Made by a program: the position numbers and the translations under genes
Shown: one piece after another, positions 29,501 to 64,000 of the stretch
Layout: the number at the start of each line of letters is the position of its first letter
Numbering within the stretch: the stretch's first letter is position 1
Source: Amphibalanus amphitrite
Lineage: Eukaryota > Arthropoda > Thecostraca > Balanomorpha > Balanidae
NCBI RefSeq assembly: GCF_019059575.1
Contig: NW_024881700.1
Location: 558,001-622,000 of the forward strand
Direction of reading: 5' to 3'
DNA length: 64,000 bases
Notes under the pieces: model-generated
What the model saw: only the letters and a program-made list of their open reading frames with translations
Databases searched by the model: none
What the model was told of the DNA's origin: nothing

Positions 29501-31059
29501 TCAGTGTAAGTACATAATCTGTGTAAGCTGTATGTAAGCTGTGCTGTGTGTAAGCTGTAGGTACATATATAATATTCAACTTGTCCTCTCCCGATTGGCC
29601 GAACTTCGCGTTGACAACTCTCTTCCCCCAGGTATGGCCGGTACAGCCAGGAGATCTTCCGTGCCTGTCGTCTGGTGGTCGACACGGGCATCCACGCCTT
29701 CAACTGGACGCAGGAGCAGGCGGTCGAGTTTATGCTAAAGCACACGGCCTCGTCGCGCGCACAGGTGGAGGTAAGAAAGGGTCTTCTAGCGGGATCACTG
29801 GAGGTGAAGGGGTCGTGGGGGAGGGGTGGGGCTCGCTGGTGGTGAGTGGGTTCACTGTGGTTGATCGGGTCTACCGCTCTGGGATAAGGTACCAAGTCGT
29901 GTCATTTTCCGCCTGTGTGTCACCTTTGGCGAACGGTAGCTGGACCTGAGTGTGTCTGTATGTGATGTTGACTGTCTTCTGTGTTTGTCCTCATGGTTTG
30001 GCTGATACTGTGACTGAGGTAGCCTGAGGTCTGTGGCATACCGAGACATTTCTGGACTCGCCGATCCCAGCCTATCATTCGTTTCACTCTCGCCTTCCAC
30101 CCCCCTCCCCCTCCTTTAGTCCCTACTCTGCCCCGTCGCCTCGCCCCTGTATTTCGCATACTGTCCTACATTCTCGTATGCTGTGGGAACCTGCCAGATT
30201 CTGCGTCCTGTTGCTGTCATGTAGTGTCGATACGGCTGGCCAACTGCTCCCCCGTTAGCCAGCGACCGGCTTGGCTGGCCTGATGTTGTTTTATCAGTGG
30301 TTTGGCACCGACTTAATTGGTTACCGTGATCGAGAAGTGCGGCCCAGCTGGTATCGAGAACTGTAGTGATTTTTATCAGTTGTGTTCAACGTGTTACAGC
30401 CGTTTTAACACGCCTCAACGTGACCTGAGACTGCCCTGATTTCGGTGTTGGCTGCCTTATGATTAGCCGCTGCGCATATCGTAGCCAGTTTGACATACGG
30501 GTTATTCGCTATGTCAAACTGGCTATGTCAAAACTATTCGCGCTGTGCGGGATATTCGCGCAAAACTTGCGGATTTTGCGTTGTGCGCTGTCTGCAAGAC
30601 TGTTGCGGCTAAGGACTTGAAGTGACTCGAGTGGTTGTCCGACTCCCCGCCGGGCTGTGACCGTTTGACCTCCGCTCCCTGCTCTATCCCTCATCTAACC
30701 CCTCCCCTCTTCCGCAGCACGAGGTGCGCCGGTACATCACCTGGCCCGGCCAGGCATGCGCCTACAAGATCGGCGAGCTGCGCCTCAAGGAGCTGCGTAC
30801 CAGGGCCGAAACCGAGCTCGGAGAACTTTTTGACAAGCGCGTCTTCCACAAGGCGATCCTGGACTGCGCCGGTCCCCTGTCTGTCGTTGAACAGTGTGTG
30901 CAGCGGTACATTAACGCCGGCGGTGTATGGGACGCCTGGGGCGAGCGCACTGTGCCCGGTCAGGGGCAGCCGACCGGCGGCGCCGCGGTGCCGTCTGCCG
31001 CCGCCGCCGCCCTGACCGCCGGCCTGGCCCTGGTGGCCGCCGCCGCACTGAGGCTGTGA
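1624..31059 (+). CDS. DUF885-family secreted or GPI-anchored metallopeptidase-like protein, 12 exons, 655 aa (gene span)
   Basis: Twelve exons join in phase: 1624-1818, 22726-22922, 25143-25250, 25606-25696, 26270-26441, 26960-27144, 27552-27733, 28058-28174, 28513-28598, 28953-29106, 29632-29770 and 30718-31059. They total 1968 nt including TGA. All introns are GT-AG. Residues 1-24 form a signal peptide ending AAA. The DUF885 fold follows, with HEANPGHH at about 427-434, EGWGLYSE at 474-481, VDTGIH at 512-517, [10 protein letters not shown] at 552-561 and FH at 585-586. These are the conserved blocks of the family, which is mostly bacterial and about 600 aa long. From memory the family is placed with zincin-like metallopeptidases. 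The spacing His-Glu-x4-His differs from classical HExxH, so peptidase activity is inference. Residues about 630-655 are an Ala/Leu/Val run reaching the C-terminus, typical of a GPI signal, so the mature protein probably sits on the outer cell surface or is secreted. No residue of the family blocks appears to be missing. Confidence 0.92.
1819..4200 (+). other. intron 1 of the DUF885 gene, left part
   Basis: Intronic sequence from the donor to the Foldback-like insertion. I see no conserved exon. A TATATAAA at about 2155-2162 could be an internal core promoter, but nothing downstream supports a transcript. Purine-rich and pyrimidine-rich stretches occur (for example GGGGAG repeats near 3120-3140). 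The final 9 bases, 4192-4200, are the left copy of the Foldback target duplication. Confidence 0.5.
4192..4200. repeat. left target-site duplication of the Foldback-like element
   Basis: CTATATTTG immediately before the left terminal inverted repeat. The same nine bases follow the right terminus at 13173-13181 in the same orientation. Confidence 0.8.
4201..4326 (+). repeat. left terminal inverted repeat (126 bp, unique part)
   Basis: Begins ATGTCCGTGAAGTTAGC and ends CCCTAGCT, just before the first 144-bp array unit. It matches the reverse complement of 13047-13172 at every position I compared. Confidence 0.88.
4327..4777 (+). repeat. 144-bp tandem repeat array, left segment (about 3 units)
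   Basis: Units of 144 bp, checked from the spacing of CGGCCCTTAA at 4491 and 4635. The unit contains CTTACCCCTTACCCCTTAA, AAGGGGCGCG, AATCGATTCC and CCAGATGTGTGCAACTTA. The array is broken at a TTAA (4774-4777) by a 1.2-kb insertion and resumes at 5962. Confidence 0.9.
4778..5961. mobile_element. TTAA-target non-autonomous DNA element A (piggyBac-like ends), 1184 bp
   Basis: The array is split exactly at TTAA, which is present on both sides (4774-4777 and 5962-5965). The ends are inverted: the left begins CCCGCGCCCGGCTGGGGG and the right reads, on the other strand, CCCGCGCCCTGCTGGGGG. A TTAA duplication with CCC-starting ends is the piggyBac signature. Just inside each end is a G-run/C-run hairpin around TGTTTGAACA or TGTTCAAACA. 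The left end has about 29 extra bases made by a partial duplication of the terminus. There is no transposase frame. The interior carries about 20 copies of AGGTCA/TGACCT. Confidence 0.75.
5962..11537 (+). repeat. 144-bp tandem repeat array, main plus-orientation block (about 38.7 units)
   Basis: Continuation of the left arm of the Foldback-like element. Units differ by scattered single-base changes and keep length 144, so one reading frame stays open for over 900 codons twice (to 8765 and to 11552). The translated unit has 48 residues (for example [10 protein letters not shown], then [10 protein letters not shown]). I treat this frame as a by-product of unit length divisible by three, not as a gene. 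Marked units recur 432 bp apart, showing three-unit block duplications. Confidence 0.92.
11538..12117 (-). repeat. 144-bp tandem repeat array, minus-orientation block (about 4 units)
   Basis: The first segment of the right arm. The same 144-bp unit is now on the opposite strand. The turning point near 11538-11570 is irregular: the plus arm stops in mid-unit at CTAGCCG and the minus arm starts with degenerate GGGGTAAG motifs. The segment is cut at TTAA 12114-12117 by another insertion. Confidence 0.88.
12118..12584. mobile_element. TTAA-target non-autonomous DNA element C, 467 bp
   Basis: The right-arm repeat is split at TTAA, present on both sides (12114-12117 and 12585-12588). The termini are inverted: the left reads AGGGACCCTCCCACCTT and the right, on the other strand, AGGGACACTCCCACCTT. 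The interior is AT-richer than the array, with no open frame of interest. The ends differ from elements A and B, so it is a separate family sharing only the TTAA target. Confidence 0.7.
12585..13046 (-). repeat. 144-bp tandem repeat array, right terminal segment (about 3.2 units)
   Basis: Minus-orientation units continue to the right terminal inverted repeat, mirroring the three units next to the left end. Confidence 0.9.
13047..13172 (-). repeat. right terminal inverted repeat (126 bp, unique part)
   Basis: Mirror image of 4201-4326, with no mismatch found by eye. The lack of divergence between the termini suggests recent mobility or gene conversion between the arms. Confidence 0.88.
13173..13181. 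repeat. right target-site duplication of the Foldback-like element
   Basis: CTATATTTG directly after the right terminus, identical in orientation to 4192-4200. Confidence 0.8.
13182..15535 (+). other. intron 1 of the DUF885 gene between the Foldback-like element and TTAA element B
   Basis: No exon or gene is visible. The stretch has a poly-G run near 13707-13722, GC-rich segments at 13560-14060 and a long CT tract at about 14464-14536. From 14900 to 15500 it is ordinary non-coding sequence. Confidence 0.5.
14464..14536. repeat. (CT)n simple repeat
   Basis: Nearly uninterrupted CT dinucleotides with a few CCC interruptions at both borders. Confidence 0.95.
15536..16706. mobile_element. TTAA-target non-autonomous DNA element B, 1171 bp
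   Basis: The right end, on the minus strand, reads TTAA then CCCGCGCCCCGTTGGG. The left end reads TTAG then CCCTCGCCCCGTTGGG, so the target is TTAA with one change. Both ends have a G-run/C-run hairpin with a CAAAATG-type centre (right, near 16636-16669; left, near 15549-15574). The terminus resembles element A (CCCGCGCCC), and the interior is likewise filled with AGGTCA/TGACCT (about 20 copies, including a run of overlapping TGACCT at 16198-16238). There is no transposase frame. Confidence 0.68.
16711..17174 (+). other. intron 1 segment between TTAA element B and the LTR element
   Basis: No coding signal. The first bases (GGGTATATTCGTGCGCAG) are a diverged direct copy of the sequence just left of element B (15499-15525), so the host DNA there was itself repeated. 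A poly-G run occurs near 16781-16794. GTCAT at 17170-17174 is the left target duplication of the LTR retrotransposon. Confidence 0.5.
17175..17405 (+). repeat. 5' LTR (231 bp)
   Basis: TG...CA termini. No mismatch found against 22375-22605. It contains two direct copies of GATCGCGGACC near its 3' end (17338-17361). Confidence 0.95.
17409..17429 (+). other. primer binding site of the LTR retrotransposon
   Basis: TGGCGACAAGGATGAGATTC starts 3 bases after the 5' LTR. From memory it resembles the reverse complement of the 3' end (with CCA) of animal tRNA-Ser(GCU), with about two differences. The tRNA identity is from recall, not a search. Confidence 0.6.
17506..17627 (+). repeat. leader direct repeat of the LTR retrotransposon (two 35-bp copies)
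   Basis: The copies at 17506-17540 and 17593-17627 share GCGGATATAC, TCACGG, GAAGTGA and AGCGTCGGG, 87 bp apart, in the untranslated leader between the primer site and gag. The role is unknown; packaging or translation control is only a guess. Confidence 0.6.
17918..22240 (+). CDS. Ty3/Gypsy gag-pol polyprotein, 1440 aa
   Basis: A single frame; the first ATG is at 17918, and the upstream in-frame GTG is not used. Order, by residue: retroelement gag about 1-180; two CCHC zinc knuckles about 234-247 ([14 protein letters not shown]) and 290-303 ([14 protein letters not shown]); aspartic protease with DTGS near 344; reverse transcriptase with LDLKDAF and the YQDDLL active site near 628; RNase H with LVTDSS near 774 and a TDNRAL block; integrase zinc finger (HxxxH, CAAC) about 985-1030; DDE core with HIDFAGPF near 1063, SDNGPQ near 1118 and Glu near 1156; then a GPY/F-type module ([17 protein letters not shown]) and a Gly/Ala/Thr-rich tail. 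This RT-RH-IN order defines Ty3/Gypsy. There is no env-like frame. Gag and pol being fused in one frame means Gag excess would need another mechanism. Confidence 0.96.
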   Translation: MAAGLPSVAPFAKGMDFSRWLKGLEFYAEAMDITDDRRRTAVLLHLMGPDIQDVFDTLPEPAATAATSQYDTAVAKLRQYLQPTSNLMAERVTFHRTSMYAGESFDAYLARLRAVAGRCGFPAADLDRELRDRSVAGATPQIQERLLQTVGTKGDNFSLQDLQATARAYEQTQMLVTQFRNASLSTDGVGRSTTALDERPEVDVVTSGPDQLNAVRPQRTADGNRSRQRRTVRCYRCGAAGHFQRDCQESRRPDESARAAPASRRPTGPGRRESDTRGSDGVRPAPETRRCYRCKQIGHLRSQCRQRTATADMWGLGQINAVNLTEAVKMTLPVNGVAIKMVVDTGSPITAVGRDTVIPRLRLKPTQLQLSSFTGHRIPLRGEADVSVRFRGRDHRLRLVVVDLPGDRRLLGRDWLRALDISVGGGETAVMDVTPDRGTADLEAVCNRHKSVFDGTPGRISGVKAHLTLKPDARPVSRPVRPPPYALKPAVEQELDRWVQAGIAEKVGPNDAPGWGTPLVTVPRADGGVRLCGDYRLTVNPQLQMATHPTPSAEDIFASVRGRRFCKLDLKDAFLQLELAEESRDMTTVVTHRGRYRMKSLPFGISACSSVFQAAIDHILDGIDGCVAYQDDLLVTAANMTDLCERLDEVLTRLEAHGVKLKREKCQLGLDEVQYLGWRISAQGLRPVQEKVDAVIDMPDPKDVKSLRSILGSINYYQRVLPNLSTELAPLYELLQKGATWKWTNVHKNALVRVRKLLAGDTVLKRYDAEAPLKLVTDSSEVGVGAVLLQPDEEGLERPVMYASRTLTKTERKYPMVEKEALAVSFAVKRFGQFLYGRRWTLVTDNRALSRILSPERELPTLAAARLQRYALQLAAFTYDVELRPSEDMHLADSLSRMAVPGGEVEPADAEDDTSGGSYLLFMDGVAPVLTAKQLAAATRRDRVLSRVLTYVHSGWPGQVEQELAPFRQRRDELSTDLGCLLWGGRTVVPHCLRQQVLAELHQGHLGSAKMKGVARRYVWWPGMDAELEALARDCAACMEKRGAPPRAELHPWEPTDSCWFRVHIDFAGPFQGSFFLIVYDSYSRWVEAVPMRETSTESTVRVLREMFARFGLPVQVVSDNGPQLTATAFSQFLNSNGIRHIRTAPWHPSSNGAAERAVQTVKNGLKAALKDGGTLSQRLQRFLLAYRVAPHATTGKSPAEMMLGRNVRTNLDLLKPDVHVRQREEKLRQWQAGRPGHNRQFSIGDHVWTRAYGGPSKWRRGVITARTGPLSFEVDVGSAIWSRHADQLRLAGTQQAAAASDGAEEISRQPTVAAPNRTGQVPVAPTGIGEPPVTIRPGVIVGTGVTGGSETTVRSPATDGPEATGNDAVTAPATATGGSSEEAQVAAGGDAGAEEAQVSRGGGVTSSATGTGAGSATGGIAQRVSVRQRKQPRRLIAEM
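22362..22374 (+). other. polypurine tract of the LTR retrotransposon
   Basis: GAGGGGGGTAGTG directly before the 3' LTR, the expected plus-strand primer for reverse transcription. Confidence 0.8.
22375..22605 (+). repeat. 3' LTR (231 bp)
   Basis: Matches the 5' LTR throughout. Followed by the right target duplication GTCAT (22606-22610). Confidence 0.95.
22726..22922 (+). CDS. DUF885 gene exon 2 (residues 66-131)
   Basis: Acceptor CTCACAG at 22725. The frame [17 protein letters not shown] continues NPEFATQ of exon 1, the usual start of the DUF885 core (slow-dissimilar helix, LGxxxYxxxL, S). Ends at donor GG|gtaaga, phase 2. Confidence 0.9.
22923..25142 (+). other. intron 2 of the DUF885 gene
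   Basis: Contains the inverted-repeat element at 23491-24150. The remainder shows no exon. A pyrimidine-rich run (24960-25110) leads to the exon 3 acceptor. Confidence 0.6.
23491..24150. mobile_element. unclassified inverted-repeat element with four degenerate 130-bp repeats
   Basis: The left border ACGGAGCGAGCGA (23491-23503) is inverted at the right border (24138-24150). TTA on each side could be a 3-bp target duplication. Inside, four diverged units start at 23595, 23753, 23881 and 24009 with AT/GATCTC-rGnAAC and CCGAT, each running toward a block of CACGTG palindromes (GCACGTGCGCACGTGC at 23850 and 23980). A (CCGG)n run lies at 23551-23571. No coding frame. The element class is unknown to me. 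Confidence 0.55.
25143..25250 (+). CDS. DUF885 gene exon 3 (residues 131-167)
   Basis: Acceptor CGGCAG. Frame [12 protein letters not shown], then [16 protein letters not shown]. Donor CAG|gtgaga at 25251, phase 2. A near-copy of the donor with flanking exon bases (GATCACCGG|gtgaga) lies 33 bp downstream; using it would add an immediate TGA. Confidence 0.88.
25606..25696 (+). CDS. DUF885 gene exon 4 (residues 167-197)
   Basis: Acceptor CATCCACAG. The frame [17 protein letters not shown] continues through [14 protein letters not shown], a typical helical part of the family. Donor ATG|gtgagg, phase 0. Confidence 0.88.
25697..26269 (+). other. intron 4 of the DUF885 gene
   Basis: 573 bp, with C-rich stretches at 26028-26068. 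No further exon seen. Confidence 0.7.
26270..26441 (+). CDS. DUF885 gene exon 5 (residues 198-255)
   Basis: Acceptor CGTTCCAG at 26269. Frame [20 protein letters not shown], then a helical stretch ending IQSYKDL. It matches the family region with PVExSPxYxPF. Donor CTCG|gtgagc, phase 1. Confidence 0.9.
26442..26959 (+). other. intron 5 of the DUF885 gene, with duplicated acceptor sites
   Basis: 518 bp. The 3' end contains two upstream near-copies of the exon 6 acceptor plus exon start (exon-like starts at 26801 and 26879, each after CGTTCCAG). Both run into an in-frame stop. Confidence 0.75.
26960..27144 (+). CDS. DUF885 gene exon 6 (residues 255-316)
   Basis: Acceptor CGTTACAG at 26959, the third and only productive copy of a repeated acceptor. 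Frame [20 protein letters not shown], then [37 protein letters not shown]. This is the strongly conserved DUF885 block (YY..L..HT...LTP..IH..G..EV.RI). Donor AAG|gtgggt, phase 0. Confidence 0.93.
27145..27551 (+). other. intron 6 of the DUF885 gene, with a duplicated acceptor
   Basis: 407 bp with several poly-T runs. At 27481, after TTCTTCAG, there is a near-copy of the first 10 codons of exon 7 ([10 protein letters not shown]), followed by an in-frame TAG. The true acceptor is 71 bp further on. Confidence 0.75.
27552..27733 (+). CDS. DUF885 gene exon 7 (residues 317-377)
   Basis: Acceptor CTTCACCAG at 27551. Frame [20 protein letters not shown], then [20 protein letters not shown] and [14 protein letters not shown]. 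The donor is placed at AAT|gtgagt (27734) because the next exon's phase needs two carried bases; GAA|gtaatg is the alternative. Confidence 0.9.
27734..28057 (+). other. intron 7 of the DUF885 gene
   Basis: 324 bp without further coding signal. Confidence 0.7.
28058..28174 (+). CDS. DUF885 gene exon 8 (residues 377-416)
   Basis: Acceptor TATCTCCAG. Frame [20 protein letters not shown], then [18 protein letters not shown]; the DGSRPGxFxxN block is typical of the family. Donor ACA|gtgagt, phase 2. Confidence 0.92.
28175..28512 (+). other. intron 8 of the DUF885 gene
   Basis: 338 bp, nothing recognised. Confidence 0.7.
28513..28598 (+). CDS. DUF885 gene exon 9 (residues 416-445, HEANPGHH motif)
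   Basis: Acceptor CGTTCCAG. Frame [28 protein letters not shown] is the defining motif of DUF885 proteins, and its His and Glu are the presumed metal or catalytic residues. Donor AAG|gtatcg, phase 1. Confidence 0.94.
28599..28952 (+). other. intron 9 of the DUF885 gene
   Basis: 354 bp. The end has repeated TCACACTCGTG/TTACACTCGTG motifs before the acceptor; no exon. Confidence 0.65.
28953..29106 (+). CDS. DUF885 gene exon 10 (residues 445-496)
   Basis: Acceptor TTGTCACAG. The frame contains [17 protein letters not shown] and [15 protein letters not shown]; EGWxLYxE is a conserved block, likely completing the metal site. Donor CAG|gtcagt, phase 2. Confidence 0.94.
29107..29631 (+). other. 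intron 10 of the DUF885 gene
   Basis: 525 bp with TCTGTCTG runs at 29145-29180; nothing coding. Confidence 0.7.
29632..29770 (+). CDS. DUF885 gene exon 11 (residues 496-542)
   Basis: Acceptor TTCCCCCAG. Frame [20 protein letters not shown], then [20 protein letters not shown]; RAxRLVVDTGxHxxxW is a conserved family block. Donor GAG|gtaaga, phase 0. Confidence 0.94.
29771..30717 (+). other. intron 11 of the DUF885 gene
   Basis: 947 bp without exon. It carries a perfect 16-bp inverted repeat at 30482-30497/30510-30525. Confidence 0.7.
30482..30525. repeat. perfect 16-bp inverted repeat, 12-bp loop
   Basis: TAGCCAGTTTGACATA at 30482-30497 is followed by its exact reverse complement at 30510-30525. 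Part of the right arm (ATGTCAAA) is repeated directly afterwards. Confidence 0.85.
30718..31059 (+). CDS. DUF885 gene exon 12 (residues 543-655 and stop)
   Basis: Acceptor TTCCGCAG. Frame [20 protein letters not shown], then a helical run to [20 protein letters not shown]. The first part closes the DUF885 domain (RYxxxPGQAxxYKxG, FHxxxL). The last 27 residues ([20 protein letters not shown] then ALRL) are hydrophobic up to the TGA, suggesting a GPI-attachment signal with a small-residue site just before. Confidence 0.93.
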   Translation, partial: HEVRRYITWPGQACAYKIGELRLKELRTRAETELGELFDKRVFHKAILDCAGPLSVVEQCVQRYINAGGVWDAWGERTVPGQGQPTGGAAVPSAAAAALTAGLALVAAAALRL

Positions 31060-32413
31060 TCCGGGACGGGTCAGGGTGACGAACGGGACGGGGTGGCACG
31101 GGCCGCTGGCAGGGGGCGGCCACAACTTCCCGGCGACTGTAATTGCCGGCGTGGTGTCCCTGTTGGACGGCCGGGCCCAGCGCAGTGTCAGCTGCCTCCC
31201 TGGTGCCCGGTGTCGACCTACTGTGGGGCGTTACAGTGTGCCAAGCCGCGCTGGTGGCGGCGAGCGTGCCCGCACGCCGGAGAGCGGCTGCTTCAATCCG
31301 GCCGGGGCGGGGGCGGGACGGGAGGGGCGAGGGGGGGGGGGGGCGATCGTCGCGACACCACCGCGCAGCCGCCTGCGCCAACTGCTGTGTACAATGTTTT
31401 TGTTGGCTCAAGACGCCACACAAATATACGAGGAATGTGGAAATGCCTGGGGTTCGTAGCGGCCGCTCTACGCGTCGGCCTGGAGGCCGCATCCCGTCCT
31501 TCGCTGCTGCACCGTATGAACCAGCTTCATCTCCGCACATTCTCATCCTCCTCATGCTCACACAAACATTCGCATCTCGAATCAGTCGTTTATCTTAACT
31601 GGTTGGCGACGCAGTGGTATAAATGGTCTCAGTGACAGAACAAATAGGTACAGTACTAAATCGCAGCGGGCGTTTGTGCTCGGGTACATACACATCGGTC
31701 CTCTCTCCCTCGCTCTCGCGCGGCTCGCTCTCACCCTCTCTCTCGCTCCGTCTCTCCGATCGCGAAGGCGGCGGCGGCGCCGCGCCGTGTCACAAAGATT
31801 ACGGTACCAGCCCGTCCTAATCTTGGTCAATAGGAGAGACGTGAAGCGGCCCGGCGCTGGGCGCTCGAGCCGGGCACTGCCCGCCCGCCCGACCGACCGG
31901 GGCGCCGCCACGCGCACCAAACCCAACTTACAACTGCGCGAGCGAGCGAGCGCGCGCTCTTAGAAAGGCCTACGCGCGCTCGCCAGCCGGCGTTCGCAGC
32001 CGCCGGCCTCCAACGTAAGCTCAAGCGACCGATGCCAGGAGCGACGACGCGCCCCTGTGGAATTCTTCAAAAATAACAATAACAAATTTGGTATACTTAA
32101 GTTGTTACACAATGCGCACCACTTGCTCACACACTTTCGATAGAATATAATTATCCTATGTACACACACGACTCGCAGAAGTGGCGGTCTTGGCACCTGC
32201 ACAGGTCGACGGCGGCGGCGGCGGCGGGGCGGTTGGGCCGCCTCACGTCTGGTCGGCCGCCGACTCGAACGTCAGACACGCGCTACCGGACGAGGCAGAG
32301 TCGAACGTCTCGGTCTGCAACAACAGACGTGTCCGGTCACTCTCCGCACGGCGGCGGTGTCGGCGCGGCGGCCGCCACGCGCGCACACGGTCTCACTGGC
32401 GCCACAGGCGACA
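31060..32413. other. intergenic region between the convergent genes (both 3' UTRs)
   Basis: The plus-strand DUF885 gene stops at 31059 and the minus-strand RhoGEF stops at 32414, tail to tail. No canonical AATAAA is seen on the plus strand; AATATA (32141-32150) and, for the minus strand, GATAAA (near 31590) are weak candidates. GC-rich stretches at 31250-31350 and 31850-32000 include a poly-G run and a GCGAGCGAGCGAG run. No conserved gene recognised. Confidence 0.5.

Positions 32414-64000
<31,587 letters not shown>

Overview
The window is a piece of an arthropod-like nuclear genome. The evidence is GT-AG spliced genes with short exons, introns up to about 21 kb, strong (GA)n/(CT)n and poly-G tracts, and several classes of eukaryotic transposon. 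From general resemblance I suspect a crustacean, possibly a barnacle, but that is an impression only. There is no bacterial operon, CRISPR array, rRNA or tRNA gene that I can support.

Two multi-exon protein genes face each other tail to tail. On the plus strand, 12 exons between 1624 and 31059 join in phase into a complete 655-residue DUF885-family protein. It has a signal peptide, the family motif HEANPGHH and a hydrophobic C-terminal tail that looks like a GPI-anchor signal. On the minus strand, 15 exons between 64000 and 32414 encode the DH-PH core and C-terminal part of an RGS-type Rho guanine nucleotide exchange factor (ARHGEF11/ARHGEF12/Drosophila RhoGEF2 group). Its N-terminal part lies beyond the right edge.

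Intron 1 of the DUF885 gene (1819-22725) is swollen by mobile DNA. (1) 4201-13172 is a Foldback-like element. It has 126-bp terminal inverted repeats that look identical and a 9-bp target duplication. Its interior is almost entirely a 144-bp tandem repeat, about 49 units, which runs one way up to 11537 and the other way from about 11541. (2) Two elements with TTAA target sites are nested in it, at 4778-5961 and 12118-12584. (3) A third TTAA element, related in style to the first, lies at 15536-16706. (4) An intact Ty3/Gypsy LTR retrotransposon lies at 17175-22605, with 231-bp LTRs that look identical, a 5-bp target duplication and one gag-pol frame. Intron 2 carries a further inverted-repeat element with internal 130-bp degenerate repeats rich in CACGTG.

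Two findings look most worth following. One is the Foldback element with its nested TTAA elements, where two TTAA elements are saturated with the nuclear-receptor half-site AGGTCA. The other is a set of small tandem duplications at splice sites of the DUF885 gene (exons 3, 6 and 7), where each spare splice site would lead at once to an in-frame stop. A 149-codon minus-strand open frame at 43347-43796, rich in RRxS motifs, lies inside a RhoGEF intron. It has a donor in the right phase for the next RhoGEF exon and may be an alternative first exon.

All exon joins were made by eye from splice signals, phase and family resemblance. No search or transcript data were available.
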